In this document: one piece after another, positions 23,901 to 34,111 of the stretch
Layout of the letters: the number at the start of each line of letters is the position of its first letter
How positions within the stretch are numbered: position 1 is the stretch's first letter
Source: Nymphaea colorata
Taxonomy: Eukaryota > Streptophyta > Magnoliopsida > Nymphaeales > Nymphaeaceae
Direction of reading: 5' to 3'
Length of the DNA: 64,000 nt
NCBI RefSeq assembly: GCF_008831285.2
Contig: NC_045139.1
Coordinates: 33,827,706-33,891,705 of the forward strand
Program-made: the position numbers and the translations under genes
Notes under the pieces: generated by a model
Told to the model about the DNA's origin: nothing
Database searches by the model: none
The model's input: the letters and a program-made list of their open reading frames with translations, nothing else

Positions 23901-26900
23901 TTTACTTGGTATAGAAGCTTACAGTTCAGTCAGTACCTGCATAATTTTATTATGTAATGGTTAACATAACTAAAAAAAACCAGAAAAAAAATGTCGCCTT
24001 GACAGAAATTTCTACCAACTATTTTTGTTCGTTGTTATTTACCTTTGGTATATATATATATATATATATATATTCACACTTGCACTAGAATCTTTTTTGG
24101 GATTTTCTGCATCCCACATCTGCAACCGCACCCCGCAGTCAGGTGACTTAGCTTTTCATTTTCAATATGAAAATTTAATAAATGAACAAGATCTCTAAAT
24201 TTTTGTACTCTGAAAGATTAAAAGATCCACGTAAAAAATGTTAAGGAATTAAGTGATTAGTAACGAATCACCCTGGCTTGTTGGCTACAAAATACAAAGG
24301 CTATCACCAAGTTGTACCGAGTCAAACAAATTTCTTACCAAGTTAAATGAGTTTTGGTTTGTTGGCTACAAAATACAAAGGCTGTCACCATGTTTTACGG
24401 AGTCAAACAAATTTCTTACTAAGTTAAATGAGTTTCACCGCAGTCAAAACAAGTGTTTGCATGAATCAAAGTTCAAACAGAGTATCGGTGGTGTCAAGCC
24501 AAGTCATACCGAGTTTTAATCATAAACTAGTCCACAAATATTGGTTGACTTGGTAAGCCCGAGCTGAACCAAGTCAATGAGTTGACTTGATGAGTTTTAA
24601 AACACTGATATATACAACCTAAGTGCATGTATTACCCTAAGTCACAACGGTGCGTCATTTTTGGACCCGCACGTGGGTGCGGAAGCGGGTGCAACCCAGA
24701 TTCGCACCCATCTAAGTCTACGGTGAGTCGGGTGTGGTCAGCCGCACCCAACTAAAATAGTCAAGTTTGGCCATGCACACGACTCGCGTTTGATGCAAGG
24801 TGGGTGCGGTCAAACCGCACCATGACTATTTCCGTCCACACTCTCTCTCACTCTGCCGCAGGCAGCATAGCCTCGTCAAGTTTTGATGATGTTTCTTATT
24901 TCTTTTGTTTTATATTGATGAAGTGAATATTTATTCCCTTATTAACTGACATTGGGTCAATCAGCTCGATGAGGCGAATCCGCCAGAAGTCAAACTTGAT
25001 GCCTCCTTTTAAAGGAAACAGTCTTCCTGCCACTCCTATTCCTCTATCATCATCACGGTCTGATGTTTGTCAGAGCTCTGTTTCTTCATTCCAAAAACTA
25101 TGATGATTGCTAATGATATCATAATTTGCAAATTACAATTTTGATTCTGTTATTTGATAATTTTGTGCCATATAGATACTTTGTTGTTTATATATATATA
25201 TCAATAATAATAATAAATACCCTTGCCGCACCGCTGCACCCAAATTTTTTGAGATGTGCTGCTCCGGCACCCACATCCGCACTCGCACCCCGCACTTATG
25301 TGACATAGGTATGACCCAAAGTCCCAAACAAACATTGTAAATGATTTTAAAAATTATATATATGTACACTCACACTATCAAATTTTCACTATATTACGAA
25401 TAAATGATGCATATACATAATAATAATGTCATTGTTATGAATATATTACTAAAACTTGTATGTATAAATTATTCTTACCTATTACTTATATATAATATAT
25501 TTATATATGAAAGTTTCCCACAAGGCTAGGAGTAGTGCATTATCGATGCGTCTTGAGTTTGATTCCCGTGGATGCTATTCCTCTAGACTATAAACGTTGG
25601 CATGCACAACACTGGAGTTGAAGGATGTACTATAGGTATATAGGACCACCCATGTCTCGAAGCATTTTGGACCTCAGGGACAGAGAGGAGGGAGAGCTTC
25701 ATCCTCTCACTCAGGCAGTGGGATTCCCTCTCACTCACCCGAATTATGTATAATATAACAGTGTTATAATGAATCAAAAAGACAAAATCACTATTTCGCA
25801 CATGGAAATATCCTTTATACAAAAGAATGAAGTTATTAAACCAGGTCGGGTTACATGAGACAATTGACATCACGTTGAGTTTGAAGTGACTGGGTTCTAA
25901 AACGTTGCCAGGCAGAGGGCATTGCTTCTTTGAGTTTGTTGATATCCTGTTGCAAAGTTCATTGGCAGATTTTCCTTTGGAGCTCTTGGTATTGGAAAAT
26001 CTGAACGATGTCTAATTAGAACTTGTGCCTCTACCCTTTGTCACCCACTTCAATGCAAGACTTCCATCGTAGAACAGAGCGCTACTTGGGAAAAAATAGA
26101 AAGCATTCTTTTTATATGCAAATCTCCTCGTTCAACTATTTGTTTATTGAGCTTTCCTCTAATTCTTTCTTATTTTGTGCATGGGTTTAATGACTTTCAT
26201 ATGCCAAAGTGGCTGACAAACTATACTATCTGAGATAACTGCGGTTCAATAATAGATTGATGACATATCATAATAATTTAGCTTGTATAAGGTAGTCCTT
26301 GGAGTAAGTACTACAAGAACATTTTACGTGGCTAGGTTCATGTTGAAGATAGAGGTGTAACCGTGTAAGTATGGTTTTATACTAATAGACCAAGTTAAAA
26401 CTAGTGTGAGGACTCCTTGCTTTGTTGATTTTTCATGCCTTTACATTTTGGAAAAATTTATTCTGGATGAAAGGTGGACTTTAATTGTCTTCCTACTTTT
26501 CGTTTTCGAAAGGCAGTTTTGTTGCTAGAGCTGATTCCATTAGCCAGCCTCATAAGGTAATAAGCAGCGGATATATGAAAGGAAGCTGAACCATCATTAC
26601 CAGTGTTGCTGGTCGGATGTTGGTTCTACTCTCTAATGATGGTTAAATGTTAATAAGAAAACAGTTGAGTGAACAATGACTGCAACAGCATGAGCAGGTA
26701 ACAGTTAGTTCTGCTTGTAATTTCCATATTTACTGATCAAGATTCTTAGGTTTCATAAAGTTCAGTATTTAGTGAAAAGTAGATCAAGATTATGTTATTT
26801 TGCATTTATATTCTCCAATAAAGTTCTTGTTTCAAAGATGGAGGTTCTCTTTTCCTGTATATGTTCACACAACGAATGCTTTCAGTGATGGAGGCTTTTA

Positions 26901-28086
26901 TTTTCTGTACATACATACAAGAAGCAAAAATGTAAGAAAAAAAACCCAAACGAAACATAAAATATGTTCAAAGTTGTTAAGAGTTGGTTTGCATTAGCCA
27001 AATGAAGAAAGAAACTCGTAAATGAACGGTGTCCTCAGAAGTAAGAACATTAATTAATGCTGTAAGATATTGCAAGCAATATGTACGGCAGCTTTTCTAT
27101 TCCTCTTTATCTTTTCTTTCCAAGTTCTTGATTTTGTTGCTTGAGGTTGTAAAATTTGTCAGCAACTTAAGACAATAAGGTGGTGAAAATAGAGACTTTG
27201 AAACATGGAACATGTCAATTTCAGGCGCCTAAAGCTGAAACATCAGCTGAAAAGCCAGTTACCAAACCTGGTGGAAAAGGTGCCAGTAGCAAGAAGGGAA
27301 AGCCTGCAGGAGAAGCTGATGAGAAACTTGCGGATCCTGTTGCAGAAAAGCTCCGGCAACAAAGGTGAGAGCAGATATTTGTCATTTCGTCATATGTTTA
27401 TTCCCGCGTGTCAGGCATCAAGTGATGTCGTCTGTAATGTCGATTATCAACTAAATTCATTAAATTTGATGGTCATGCTGTGTGTTGCATAACTTATTCT
27501 GAACAAGTGCTCTCTGTGGCAGGCTTGTGGAAGAGGCAGACTACAAGTCCACAACAGAGTTATTTGCGCGGAAAGGTGATGAGAAGACTTTAGATAACTT
27601 CATACCAAAGTCGGAAAATGACTTCATGGAATATGCAGAGCTCATCTCACATAAACTCCGACCATATGAGGCAAGTTTAGAAAAGTTTTTTCTTTTTCCA
27701 GTCTTATACATTGGATATGCTTTCTGAACATCAATAATCTTCTTTGTCGATTGCAGAAAAGCTTTCACTACATAAACCTACTTAAGATGGTTATGCGACT
27801 TTCAATGACGTCCATGAAAGGAGCGGAGGCAAAGGAGGTTGCTTCTTCCATAACAGCCATTGCCAACGAGAAAATTAAGGCAGAGAAAGAGGCTACGAGC
27901 AAGAAGAAGCCAGGTGAGGTTTCCTGCAGAACATTCTAAGTTGCTCTGGCTATAAATGGCCTATCTGTTGACTGATGTAGGTCCTGTTCTTTTGCAGCCA
28001 AGAAGAAGCAGCTCCATGTCGATAAGCCTGATGACGATATGGTTGTCGCTGGATATAATGACGTTGATGATTACGATTTTATGTAA
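4799..28086 (+). CDS. Eukaryotic translation initiation factor 3 subunit J (eIF3j, HCR1-like), six coding exons
   Basis: Coding exons are 4799-4811, 8980-9107, 27225-27364, 27523-27670, 27757-27913 and 27998-28086. They join to 675 nt, 224 residues, close to plant eIF3j length. The protein starts MEDW, has an acidic Trp-rich N terminus (WDDED at residues 25-29, ASWEDED near 35), a Lys/Ala/Gly-rich linker (about 48-90), the conserved LRPYEKSFHYINLLK segment around residues 139-153, a Lys-rich helical stretch, KKKQLHVDKPDDD, and the acidic end DDYDFM. eIF3j is a loosely bound eIF3 subunit that acts in the cytosol on the 40S ribosome near the decoding site and mRNA channel. The start is chosen because MEDW is the family N terminus and the ATG context is strong. 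Exon joins are GT-AG except intron 4 (27671-27756), which begins GC. Intron 2 is 18.1 kb and full of transposons, yet the frame is intact, so I judge the gene functional. Confidence 0.93.
4812..8979 (+). other. eIF3j intron 1 (4.2 kb), no gene recognised
   Basis: AT-rich intron with GTAAGC donor and TTTCCAG acceptor. It contains a (GT)10 run at 6311-6330 and a very A-rich block near 7840-8120 with repeated 'cacgataaaatcac' motifs. I see no element with paired ends. Confidence 0.75.
11991..12244 (-). repeat. 3' LTR of copia A
   Basis: 254 bp, matches 21450-21697 with about 27 mismatches and a 6-base indel. Its outer end reads CGTTGAA instead of TGTTGAA. A purine-rich tract (GAGGAGGAG on the minus strand) adjoins it at 12245-12253, as expected for a polypurine tract. 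Confidence 0.92.
12245..12475 (-). pseudogene. Copia A RNase H fragment (downstream half) and polypurine tract
   Basis: The minus strand reads LYCDNKSAINLTNNPV near 12424-12475, the RNase H Asp motif, then a KHVEIDRHFI-like segment, ending at the purine-rich tract beside the LTR. Confidence 0.82.
12476..14204 (+). mobile_element. Non-autonomous LTR retroelement (1.73 kb) inserted in the RNase H region of copia A
   Basis: LTRs 12476-12744 and 13948-14204 start TGATG and end GCATCA, with about nine substitutions and two short indels between them. Exact 5-bp target duplication CAACT (12471-12475 and 14205-14209). A primer site TGGTATTAGAGC (12747-12758) is close to the initiator tRNA-Met site, and a short G-rich tract (aggggag) precedes the 3' LTR, so the element reads on the plus strand. 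It interrupts the copia A RNase H codons just before the YCDNKSAIN motif. No reverse transcriptase or integrase is present, so it must use other elements' enzymes. Confidence 0.93.
12773..13981 (+). pseudogene. Single long reading frame of the small LTR element, product unknown
   Basis: From ATG 12773 one frame runs 403 codons to TAA 13979-13981, just inside the 3' LTR, broken only by TAA at 12947-12949 and TAG at 13379-13381. The first 58 residues (start MEDQVQQTLLTLARQ) look like a charged amphipathic helix or coiled coil. The middle is Gly/Pro/Ala-rich and G+C-rich compared with its surroundings. The end (SLEEVCGPPTRG, then a Lys-rich segment near FKQSKVKNHFGRMKD) looks helical. I see no zinc knuckle, protease or polymerase motif. 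It may be a divergent gag-like protein or a captured host cDNA. I do not recognise it. Confidence 0.6.
14210..14403 (-). pseudogene. Copia A RNase H fragment (upstream half)
   Basis: Minus-strand remains matching the same region of copia B (55385-55570). It is bounded by the hAT target site on one side and the small LTR element on the other; the protein continues at 12245-12475. Confidence 0.8.
15011..15061. repeat. (GA)n microsatellite
   Basis: About 25 GA units inside the hAT element, about 30 bases from the solo LTR target site. Confidence 0.95.
15094..18252. mobile_element. Solo LTR, 3.16 kb, inserted in the hAT element
   Basis: The segment starts TGTCACACCCCGACC and ends GCGCGTTACA, with TG...CA ends and exact target duplication GTAGA (15089-15093 and 18253-18257). 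No second copy and no gag-pol sequence are present, so it is best read as the product of LTR-LTR recombination. LTRs of this length and opening sequence are seen in some plant Ty3/gypsy chromoviruses (Del/Tekay type); that assignment and the orientation are inference. It contains many short palindromes (15541-16877) and a CpG-rich GCCGTC repeat. Confidence 0.87.
17891..18090. repeat. GCCGTC-type CpG-rich minisatellite with 30-bp higher-order unit
   Basis: Runs of gccgtc and gccgccgtc. Three consecutive 30-bp units (17971-18000, 18001-18030, 18031-18060) are identical except for one A/G position. Read as protein it gives Asp-Gly or Arg runs, but this is an LTR and I do not regard it as coding. 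Confidence 0.93.
18648..21360 (-). pseudogene. Copia A pol remnant: integrase and reverse transcriptase
   Basis: Minus-strand pieces in at least two frames. 21281-20877 has the region after the protease plus the integrase zinc finger (HERLAHL and the Cys pair). 20521-20052 has the integrase core end and linker (GHSPTQKGYKCVDP). 20197-19340 has the reverse transcriptase start (WVYTIKYKPNGSVDRYKARL). 19251-18697 has the catalytic segment YVDDMIV (about 19140-19168) and KYILDLLKETG. Frameshifts and stops separate the pieces. Gag, zinc knuckle and the protease active site are absent. Confidence 0.9.
21450..21697 (-). repeat. 5' LTR of copia A
   Basis: 248 bp with TG...CA ends. The primer binding site abuts it at 21441-21449. 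Confidence 0.93.
21797..21998. repeat. Tandem duplication, period 101 bp
   Basis: gttgtagctcttttgtttg... at 21797 recurs at 21898 with nearly perfect identity, about two copies. Confidence 0.9.
21995..22112. repeat. AGGCG/CGCCT-rich repeat patch
   Basis: Many short inverted AGGCG and CGCCT motifs such as GGCGCCTAGGCG, of the kind seen at the ends of some plant DNA repeats. The same motif class reappears at both ends of the element at 22318-23505. Confidence 0.5.
22318..23505. mobile_element. Possible DNA-transposon-like repeat with AGGCG ends, carrying an exon-like segment
   Basis: The left end (aaaaggcgataaagcaaggcgaggcg) and the right end (reverse complement: aaaaaacgcctcgaggcag...) share a motif class but do not form a clean terminal inverted repeat, and I found no target duplication. 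Between them is a minus-strand first-exon-like segment (23214-23080). Confidence 0.4.
23080..23214 (-). pseudogene. Exon-like coding segment, 45 codons, product unknown
   Basis: On the minus strand an ATG at 23214 opens 45 codons ending exactly at a strong donor (CCT|GTGAGT, intron side from 23079). The peptide begins MKLMAGVDDDATSLNVSLRE and has a hydrophobic stretch (LLVVFILSFATG, about residues 24-35) before RHCPYKP, so it could be a membrane or secreted N terminus. Upstream sequence looks like a 5' UTR. I do not recognise the family and see no following exon. A captured gene fragment is my best guess. Confidence 0.35.
24275..24436. repeat. Tandem duplication, period 81 bp
   Basis: Two copies starting at 24275 and 24356 (ttggctacaaaatacaaagg at 24281 and 24362), about 90% alike. 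Confidence 0.92.
24637..25308. mobile_element. Non-autonomous hAT element, 672 bp
   Basis: The ends read CTAAGTCACAACGGTGCG and, reverse-complemented from the right, CTATGTCACATAAGTGCG. They are flanked by 8-bp duplications GTATTACC (24629-24636) and GTATGACC (25309-25316), 7 of 8 matching. Subterminal GTGCGG/CCGCAC motifs are dense on both sides. No transposase frame is present. Confidence 0.87.
25512..25745 (+). mobile_element. tRNA-derived SINE (copy 1)
   Basis: An A-box-like segment (aaggctaggagtagtgc, 25522) and a B-box-like segment (GTTTGATTCCCG, about 25556) are spaced as in a polymerase III promoter. The stretch after the B box (gtggatgctattcctc, ggcatgcacaacact, gagttgaa) matches the copy at 62665-62925. 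Confidence 0.62.
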
Positions 28087-29119
28087 CTGTTATTGCACAC
28101 CTGGTTCTCGGAAATTCTTTTTGGTCACCATGGGAAACCAAAACCCATGGAATTGAGTTGTGTTGAGGTTTGTGCAATAAGGTTGCGGCAGCGATGCTAT
28201 TTATGTAGAAGGCTTTCAAGTGCAGAGAGTTGGATGGCCATTCTTTGGAGTCTCATGTCTCTTCTGTAGATCAATATGAACATGGGTGTATTCCGTCTTT
28301 TCCCAGAATTTGTCCATGTGTAAGACTTTGAGTTTCCAAGCGACTTTTTCTTCTGGAATTTGGAAACCCAGGCTATACGAGGGGCTCGTTCTCTCTCTCT
28401 CTCTCTCTCTCTCACTCACACGACCTCCTCTCTCTCTCTCACGCCCGCACGCACGTGCGCCCACACCAACACACGTACAGGCCACATCGTGCACCCACAC
28501 ATATACAGACTTTTGGTTTGTGGCGAAGCCTCGCCTTTCGTCGACTTCAAGTAAGACTTTCTGGTCTAAGGGTGTCACCTCGGGTCTGAACTTTGTGATG
28601 AAGCAAACACCATGTGAAGGCTTCAAACTTGCGAATGCTCACGAGTTGCGGGCAGATGAATTGTGCCATAACGCCTTTGTTGCTTGCCGATTACCATTCT
28701 CTTATCGGAGGAGATGCAAAACTAGGTTGGTTACCGTCGAAAACATTGCACTTGGCCTATTCATTTCTTTTTGCAGAACTTTGACTCGTGAATGAGGGTG
28801 CATATGAATTTGAGGCTATTGATTTTAGACTCTTGCAGCTACAAATGCTTGCAACGATAACAAGCAAAAACTTCAACTTACGGATGCTCTTTTTCCGTAG
28901 CTTATAGGTTTCGTTGGTTGGAAGGTATTTGTCACAGTAGCTAGGCAATGCTTGAAAAGACGTAGATTAGCTGCATAGAAAAGAAATTGAGATCAGGTGT
29001 TCTAGTATATTACATAATCTTATACATTTTGCAATAGACCATTTTTATGTTATCAGCATATTCATGCCTTTAGGTATCCTGTGTAGTAGCCTCGTCATGC
29101 ACATTTATGTCTGTGGAGG

Positions 29120-29158
<39 letters not shown>

Positions 29159-29164
29159 GTTTGG
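28087..29164. other. eIF3j 3' flank with CT microsatellites
   Basis: The start of this stretch must contain the 3' UTR; I see no exact AATAAA, only aataag near 28175. CT-rich runs lie at about 28390-28412 and 29121-29156. No further gene is recognised. Confidence 0.6.
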
Positions 29165-29874
29165 AGTCAGAGGAAATGCTATCAGGCGTGGTGGAGTTCG
29201 ATGTCCAACTCCCAGCCAGTGCGTTGGGAGATTTAAGCGGCATGGAGATCGATCAACCAATGGTCAGTGGGAACCCTTAGAGGTTCATGGTGACACTTTG
29301 GAATCTGTTCAAAGCACAACACCCAATCATTCACTTAATCAAATGGGCAGAAGGCCAATCCAAAGGAAAGCAGTTTATCCCCTCTGAACTCTTGGGTTAT
29401 GATGATAAGTAAAAGTGTTCAACAGGAGCTCCCCATTCTGGGGGATTTAGACACTGTGGAAGAGGATGGTGTAAAGTGTTCACATTCTTGATAATCTATA
29501 TGAAGAGATGAAGAAGCCATTCCGCTTTATAGCGATATGTTGCTTCCATAGAGATGATGCTAGGGCCAATACGAAAAATAGCTATGTTTTCAAAAGCTTG
29601 TGACAACAATGGAGGGGGTAGCCATCCCTCGTTTCTATGTGTTGGAGAAGGGACTAGGATGGATTCTAACAGGAAGCTCCAAATCATCTTGCACAGAGGA
29701 GCATGGCATGTTGGCTCAAAATGCTTCCTTGCTAGCAAATGAGTCCCAGGTATAGAAAAGGAAGTAGATAAATCAGCTAAAGTTTCCCTTGGGATTCAGA
29801 TTCATGGTCTTGCTGTGGAGTTGTGGAACCAGTCAGTACTTGAAGGGCTGGTTAGAACATTGGGAGGATAGCTT

Positions 29875-30126
29875 GTGGGAGTCGACCCTTCACCAGGTTC
29901 CTTAGTTCGGATGGGGTATATGAGAGTGTGTATGGAAGTGCCTCTATTCACCCAGGACCAGAGGTCTTTTGGGAAGTGTGTCCATGTAGGGATCGTATAT
30001 GAAAGCCAGATTAGGTATTGTAAAGCTTGTGGTTCAATCTCTCATTCAGAGGCAAGGTGTTCTCTTTTTTGTAGGAAAAAGCCAAGGAACACCACAACAA
30101 AAAGGGACAGGCCAACAATTAAATGA
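29875..30126 (+). pseudogene. LINE ORF1 fragment with CCHC zinc knuckle
   Basis: The open piece includes YMRVCMEVPLF, then CX2CX4HX4C with all ligands kept (CKACGSISHSEARC), as in plant LINE ORF1 nucleic-acid-binding proteins. Confidence 0.75.
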
Positions 30127-30822
30127 ATGGTCAACAGTGAAATTGCTAAACGAGAAAAGAAAGCGGCACCCGTTAAGGAGCAAATCCTTCCAAAGCGCAA
30201 TCTAAGTGGCAATTAGTTTTATGTTTTGCAAGTGGACCATTTGAATTCCATAGACTTGTGGGTGGATAGCTTGGATAATTCCACCTCTACACCTTGGGAA
30301 CCACCAAAGCAAATGGAATCATGGGAAAGAGGTGGAGACAAACCAAAAGGAGAACAACCCAATATGAATACGTTCTCAAACCCAGTTGCTCTTTTATTCT
30401 TTCATGATGCTTAATGAGGATCAGAACGGTACAGCGAACTAATCTGATCAGAACCCCCATAGGTCTTTAAGAGGACAGGGCCTAACTCGTGCCAAGCATT
30501 ACTCACTAGGAGGGTTGATGGATAAGGGTAAAGAGCCTTTCATGTTTCAAGTTCAGACACAAAGCAACATAGGTTCATGCCTCCCCCTCATTGATGTTAC
30601 TAACTTTCCTCGTTTGGCTGGTGTTAGCAGCCACCAACTTGGAAATACCATCATCCATGCCAAATACGGATCCCCCTTTGCGGGTGTGGATTCTTCAATC
30701 ATGCATGAGTTGATTGCTAAGGAAGGAGAAAAAGAGAGGGAACACATGGATGGGCAGACATCAGCACCTTACAACTAAGAGGTGCTTTGTTAAATTGGAT
30801 CTTCATGTCTTCAACGAAAATC

Positions 30823-33500
30823 ATGAATTGGAACATCAGAGGGCTTGTTCACAAAGAAGCTCGATATGCATTTTATAACTCTTTGCGTGAATTTTGTCCT
30901 CATATTGTTTTCCTCTTGGACTCTTTGTGCTTCAAGAGCTCTCATTGCAAATATTGTTTTATGGCTAATTGTAATTAGGTAGAGGGAAAGGCTTGTTATG
31001 CTGGTTGGAATTCTGCTTTCATTCGTATTGTAGATATCTTTGTTGACAAGGACTGGATTGGTCTTGTTGCTGAAAGTGGAGGTTTCGATCATATTTTTGC
31101 TTGTTTTGGGGTGTACCTTCATCCCAATAGACAGTTAAAAAATGTGGCACGATCCTTGCTTGGTGAAAAAATTGGCTCCCTGAGCTTTCCCATTGCTGAT
31201 TTGGATGATTTTAATGCAGTTAAGACCACAAAGACGAGCGAGCATGCCCCAAACTCAGCGTATCGTCATGATTTAATTTTGTTCATTCATAATTGTGGCC
31301 TCTATATTGTAGAAGATCCACACAGACAATATACCTAGAGTAAAATCAATAAGGTCATAAAAATGTCAGATGCAGGTTGGATTGGGGGATGGTGAATACC
31401 AGCTAAAGCCTTTAGATTGGTGATAAAGATAATTTTTGTATTGTCCCCAAAGTTGTGTCAGACCTTAGTTCTCTTATTTTATGTTCTGGTAGAAATAACC
31501 TAGTGTACTCTTGTGGACACAAATTCAAATTTCTCAAGAGCTGGAGCTTGTAGGCTGAATGTGAAAAGGTCATTCAAGAGAGTTGGAGGCAGAAGGCTAT
31601 GGCTGTGGTTTCATTCGCCTCATGAATAAGCTGGAGATTAGATCCAAGCTATCTATATGGAATCATCTCCACAATGGCAATTTGTCCACTAGGATCTTTT
31701 TCTTCAGTTAGAGCTAGACAGAGTTCAAGTAGGACTGATCAAGGTGATCATTCACTCTTAGATGTAGAACAATATGCGCTGAGCTCCTTTTAGCCCATAA
31801 AGAAGAAGAGGTGTTCTAGGCTTAAAAGGCCAGAATCAATTGGCTCAGACAAGGGGGCAAGAATTCTCAATACTTTTTTTCAGTGGGCAGCCTCAGAGAG
31901 AAAATCTTAGTATTCAGCTTCCTTCATAGTGGGGGATCAGGTTTTTGAGAGCCAACATGAGAGAAAAGAGGAATGCTCAAAGCTTTTTAAAGCTCTTCTG
32001 GGTGCTAGTGATGCATTGGTCGAAGTGTTTGAACACTTGTCACATGGCCTAGGTTCATAGAGGAAGAGAACTATCAGTTGCTAGTTGAGGTCACAGATTT
32101 AGAGATAAAAAAAAATAATGTTTGAATCCAAAAGTGCTTTGGTACTTGATGGATTTTCCTCCTTTTTTTTTTGTAGTGCTACCGGCACATAATTGGGAAT
32201 GACACATCCAGAGCCCTAAAGGGTTTCTTTAGATCAGGCAAACTTGTCCAAAAAACTAACAGATCCCACTTATTTCTTATCCCCCAAGTACCAAAGAGCT
32301 TGTAGTCCTAATGACCTTAGACCTATTGCCCTTTGAAACATGCTCTACAAGTTCATTACGAAGATATATGCAACAGAATGAAGAAGTTCCTTCCTAAACT
32401 TGTGGCTAACACCTAGGGCACTTTTACTAAATGTCAGAGACTCTAGGATAAGGTTATCCTTGCAGATGAGATCATTAATTCTTTAGTGAATCATTATGCT
32501 CCGGCCACCAGTTTGAAGGAAGCATTTTAGTGGAGCATTGCCAGCCGTTGCTTGATAAACCTTGCAGCTTGGAAAGAGATAGCTCTATCATATGCTGGTA
32601 GATTATGTTTGATCAAAGCCAACTTGATACCGTTAATTCTTTATTGGTCACATCCTTTCAAGTTACCGACAAAAGTTATAACAGCCTTGAAATCTCTGGC
32701 TGCTAACTTCCTTTGGGCTGCTTCGGCGACAAGCGTTCTTGCACCTCATTGCATGGCATAATATCTGTCAACCTAAAGGCGAAGCGGGTGCTAGTATTGA
32801 ATCTTTGGCTGATCTTAACCAAGCGTGCCTTGGTCTTTTAGCTAGGCTAATTGGATGCAGCAATAGAAGATGGTCTACTCTGTTTAAATTTCGAAGTAAA
32901 TACCTTGACCAACATAGTCTATGGACAAGGAGGAATAAACCTAGTGACTCTTGGTTTTGGAAAAGCATTTCTTAGGGGTGGAAGGGGGTTGAGCACTGCA
33001 CACAATGGTAGATCGGTGATGAGAATTCCATCCGGTTTTGGCTGCACATTGGGGTAAATGCATTCTTTTATCACAATATCAGTAGTGAACATTTTTCGTC
33101 CATAGAATCCTCCCGCCGTCACTCCATTGCTATAATAAAAAATGTAGATTTTGTCATCTTGAATGACTTATAGTAGATGGTGAGTCAAATTCAGCTAGCC
33201 TCTAGTCCCGACCAAAACTAGGAAGCGAAAGAGCTAAGAACAAGTTACTTGACAAAGTAGATGGGAAGATATCAAGAAAAAAGGAGAGGTGCTGCTTTGG
33301 AAAAGTCATTTCAAACTCTAGTATTCCTTATATAGCTTAGTGGTATTCCTACATTGCTAGTAAAGGAAACTTAGCACCCTGCATAACCTCAAACTTCGAG
33401 GTTTTCAGCTAGCTAATCAATGTGCCTTGTGTAAGAATGATGAAGAATCAATTAACCATCTTCTCTTTGAATGTTCAGCTTATAAGGATATATGGCAGTT
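30823..33500 (+). pseudogene. LINE ORF2 relic: endonuclease, partial reverse transcriptase, zinc finger
   Basis: Endonuclease N terminus at 30823 and C-terminal part at 31111-31338. Reverse transcriptase begins near 32280, reads to ADEIINSLVNHY (about 32490) and then passes almost directly to the thumb near 32560. The palm segment that should hold the F/YxDD catalytic motif is absent. The terminal zf-RVT module follows. Confidence 0.8.
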
Positions 33501-34111
33501 TGTTTCTTGAAGTATGGTAAGAAAACAAGTATAGGGAAATCAGCCTTTGGGTTAAGGAAGGTTTTATTCCATGCTGTCTTACAAAACTTCAAATCTGACT
33601 AGACTATTCAGTTGTACTCATTTCAACAAGTGCATAGGTATATTATTTTCTTATTAAATGCTTGTAAGGATCAGATTCTCTGCAAAACTGATATTGAGGG
33701 TGGGTCCTTTCATTTCACTGTAGACCACAGTTGTCTTGAAATGGATGTCTTAGAGTCTTGCCTTCAAAAGCTTAAATGCCAAGAGCAGAGCATATACATG
33801 ATTTCTAATAATTATTTATGGGTCAAGATCATGTGGCAACTAATTCATGGAGACAACCCACAGGTACGTAACTTTCTAGAAATAAAAAGACTGCAGTCTT
33901 GCTTAAAGCTTAGTCACAAAAGCCCTTCAAATGAACTGGGCCATTTTTTTTTTTAACTTTCCAATGCACCTGCCACTTATGCTACACTGGGGTCCTTCTG
34001 GTTCTGGCTAGATCCCATCTTCATTTCATAGGTAGCAAGCCTAAGTGATGCTTATGGTGGTTTTGTATGTAGCTGTTGTTTCATAAATGTGCTTTTGATT
34101 AATAAATGGTT

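Larger units (their letters stand above)
9108..27224 (+). other. eIF3j intron 2 (18.1 kb), host of nested transposons
   Basis: Donor AAG|GTTTCC and acceptor TTTCAG|GCG flank exons whose joined frame continues the protein correctly. The intron holds the copia/LTR/hAT/solo-LTR stack (11991-21697), an AGGCG-rich repeat carrying an exon-like segment (22318-23505), a 672-bp hAT element and a SINE. Stretches 9108-11985 and 25760-27224 show nothing I recognise, apart from a G/C-rich palindromic patch at 11250-11278. Confidence 0.88.
29165..34111 (+). mobile_element. L1-type LINE retrotransposon, heavily decayed
   Basis: Plus-strand remnants lie in LINE order. ORF1 has a CCHC zinc knuckle (CKACGSISHSEARC, about 30018-30060). 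An AP-endonuclease-like start (MNWNIRGL) lies at 30823 and its later DLDDFNAV segment near 31200. Then come linker sequence (FFLQLELDRVQ, about 31700), early reverse transcriptase motifs (NDLRPIAL, about 32310), the thumb region (LSYAGRLCLIKANL, about 32590), SLADLNQACLG (about 32810), and the terminal zinc-binding module (CALCKNDEESINHLLFEC, about 33425-33480). The end near 34060-34111 (tttgattaataaatgg) resembles LINE tails. Many stops and frameshifts are present, and the catalytic core is missing. Confidence 0.85.

Noticed and set aside
28216-28626. 136-codon minus-strand frame at the eIF3j 3' flank
   Set aside because: It is driven by the CT microsatellite (Arg-Glu repeats) and has no domain.
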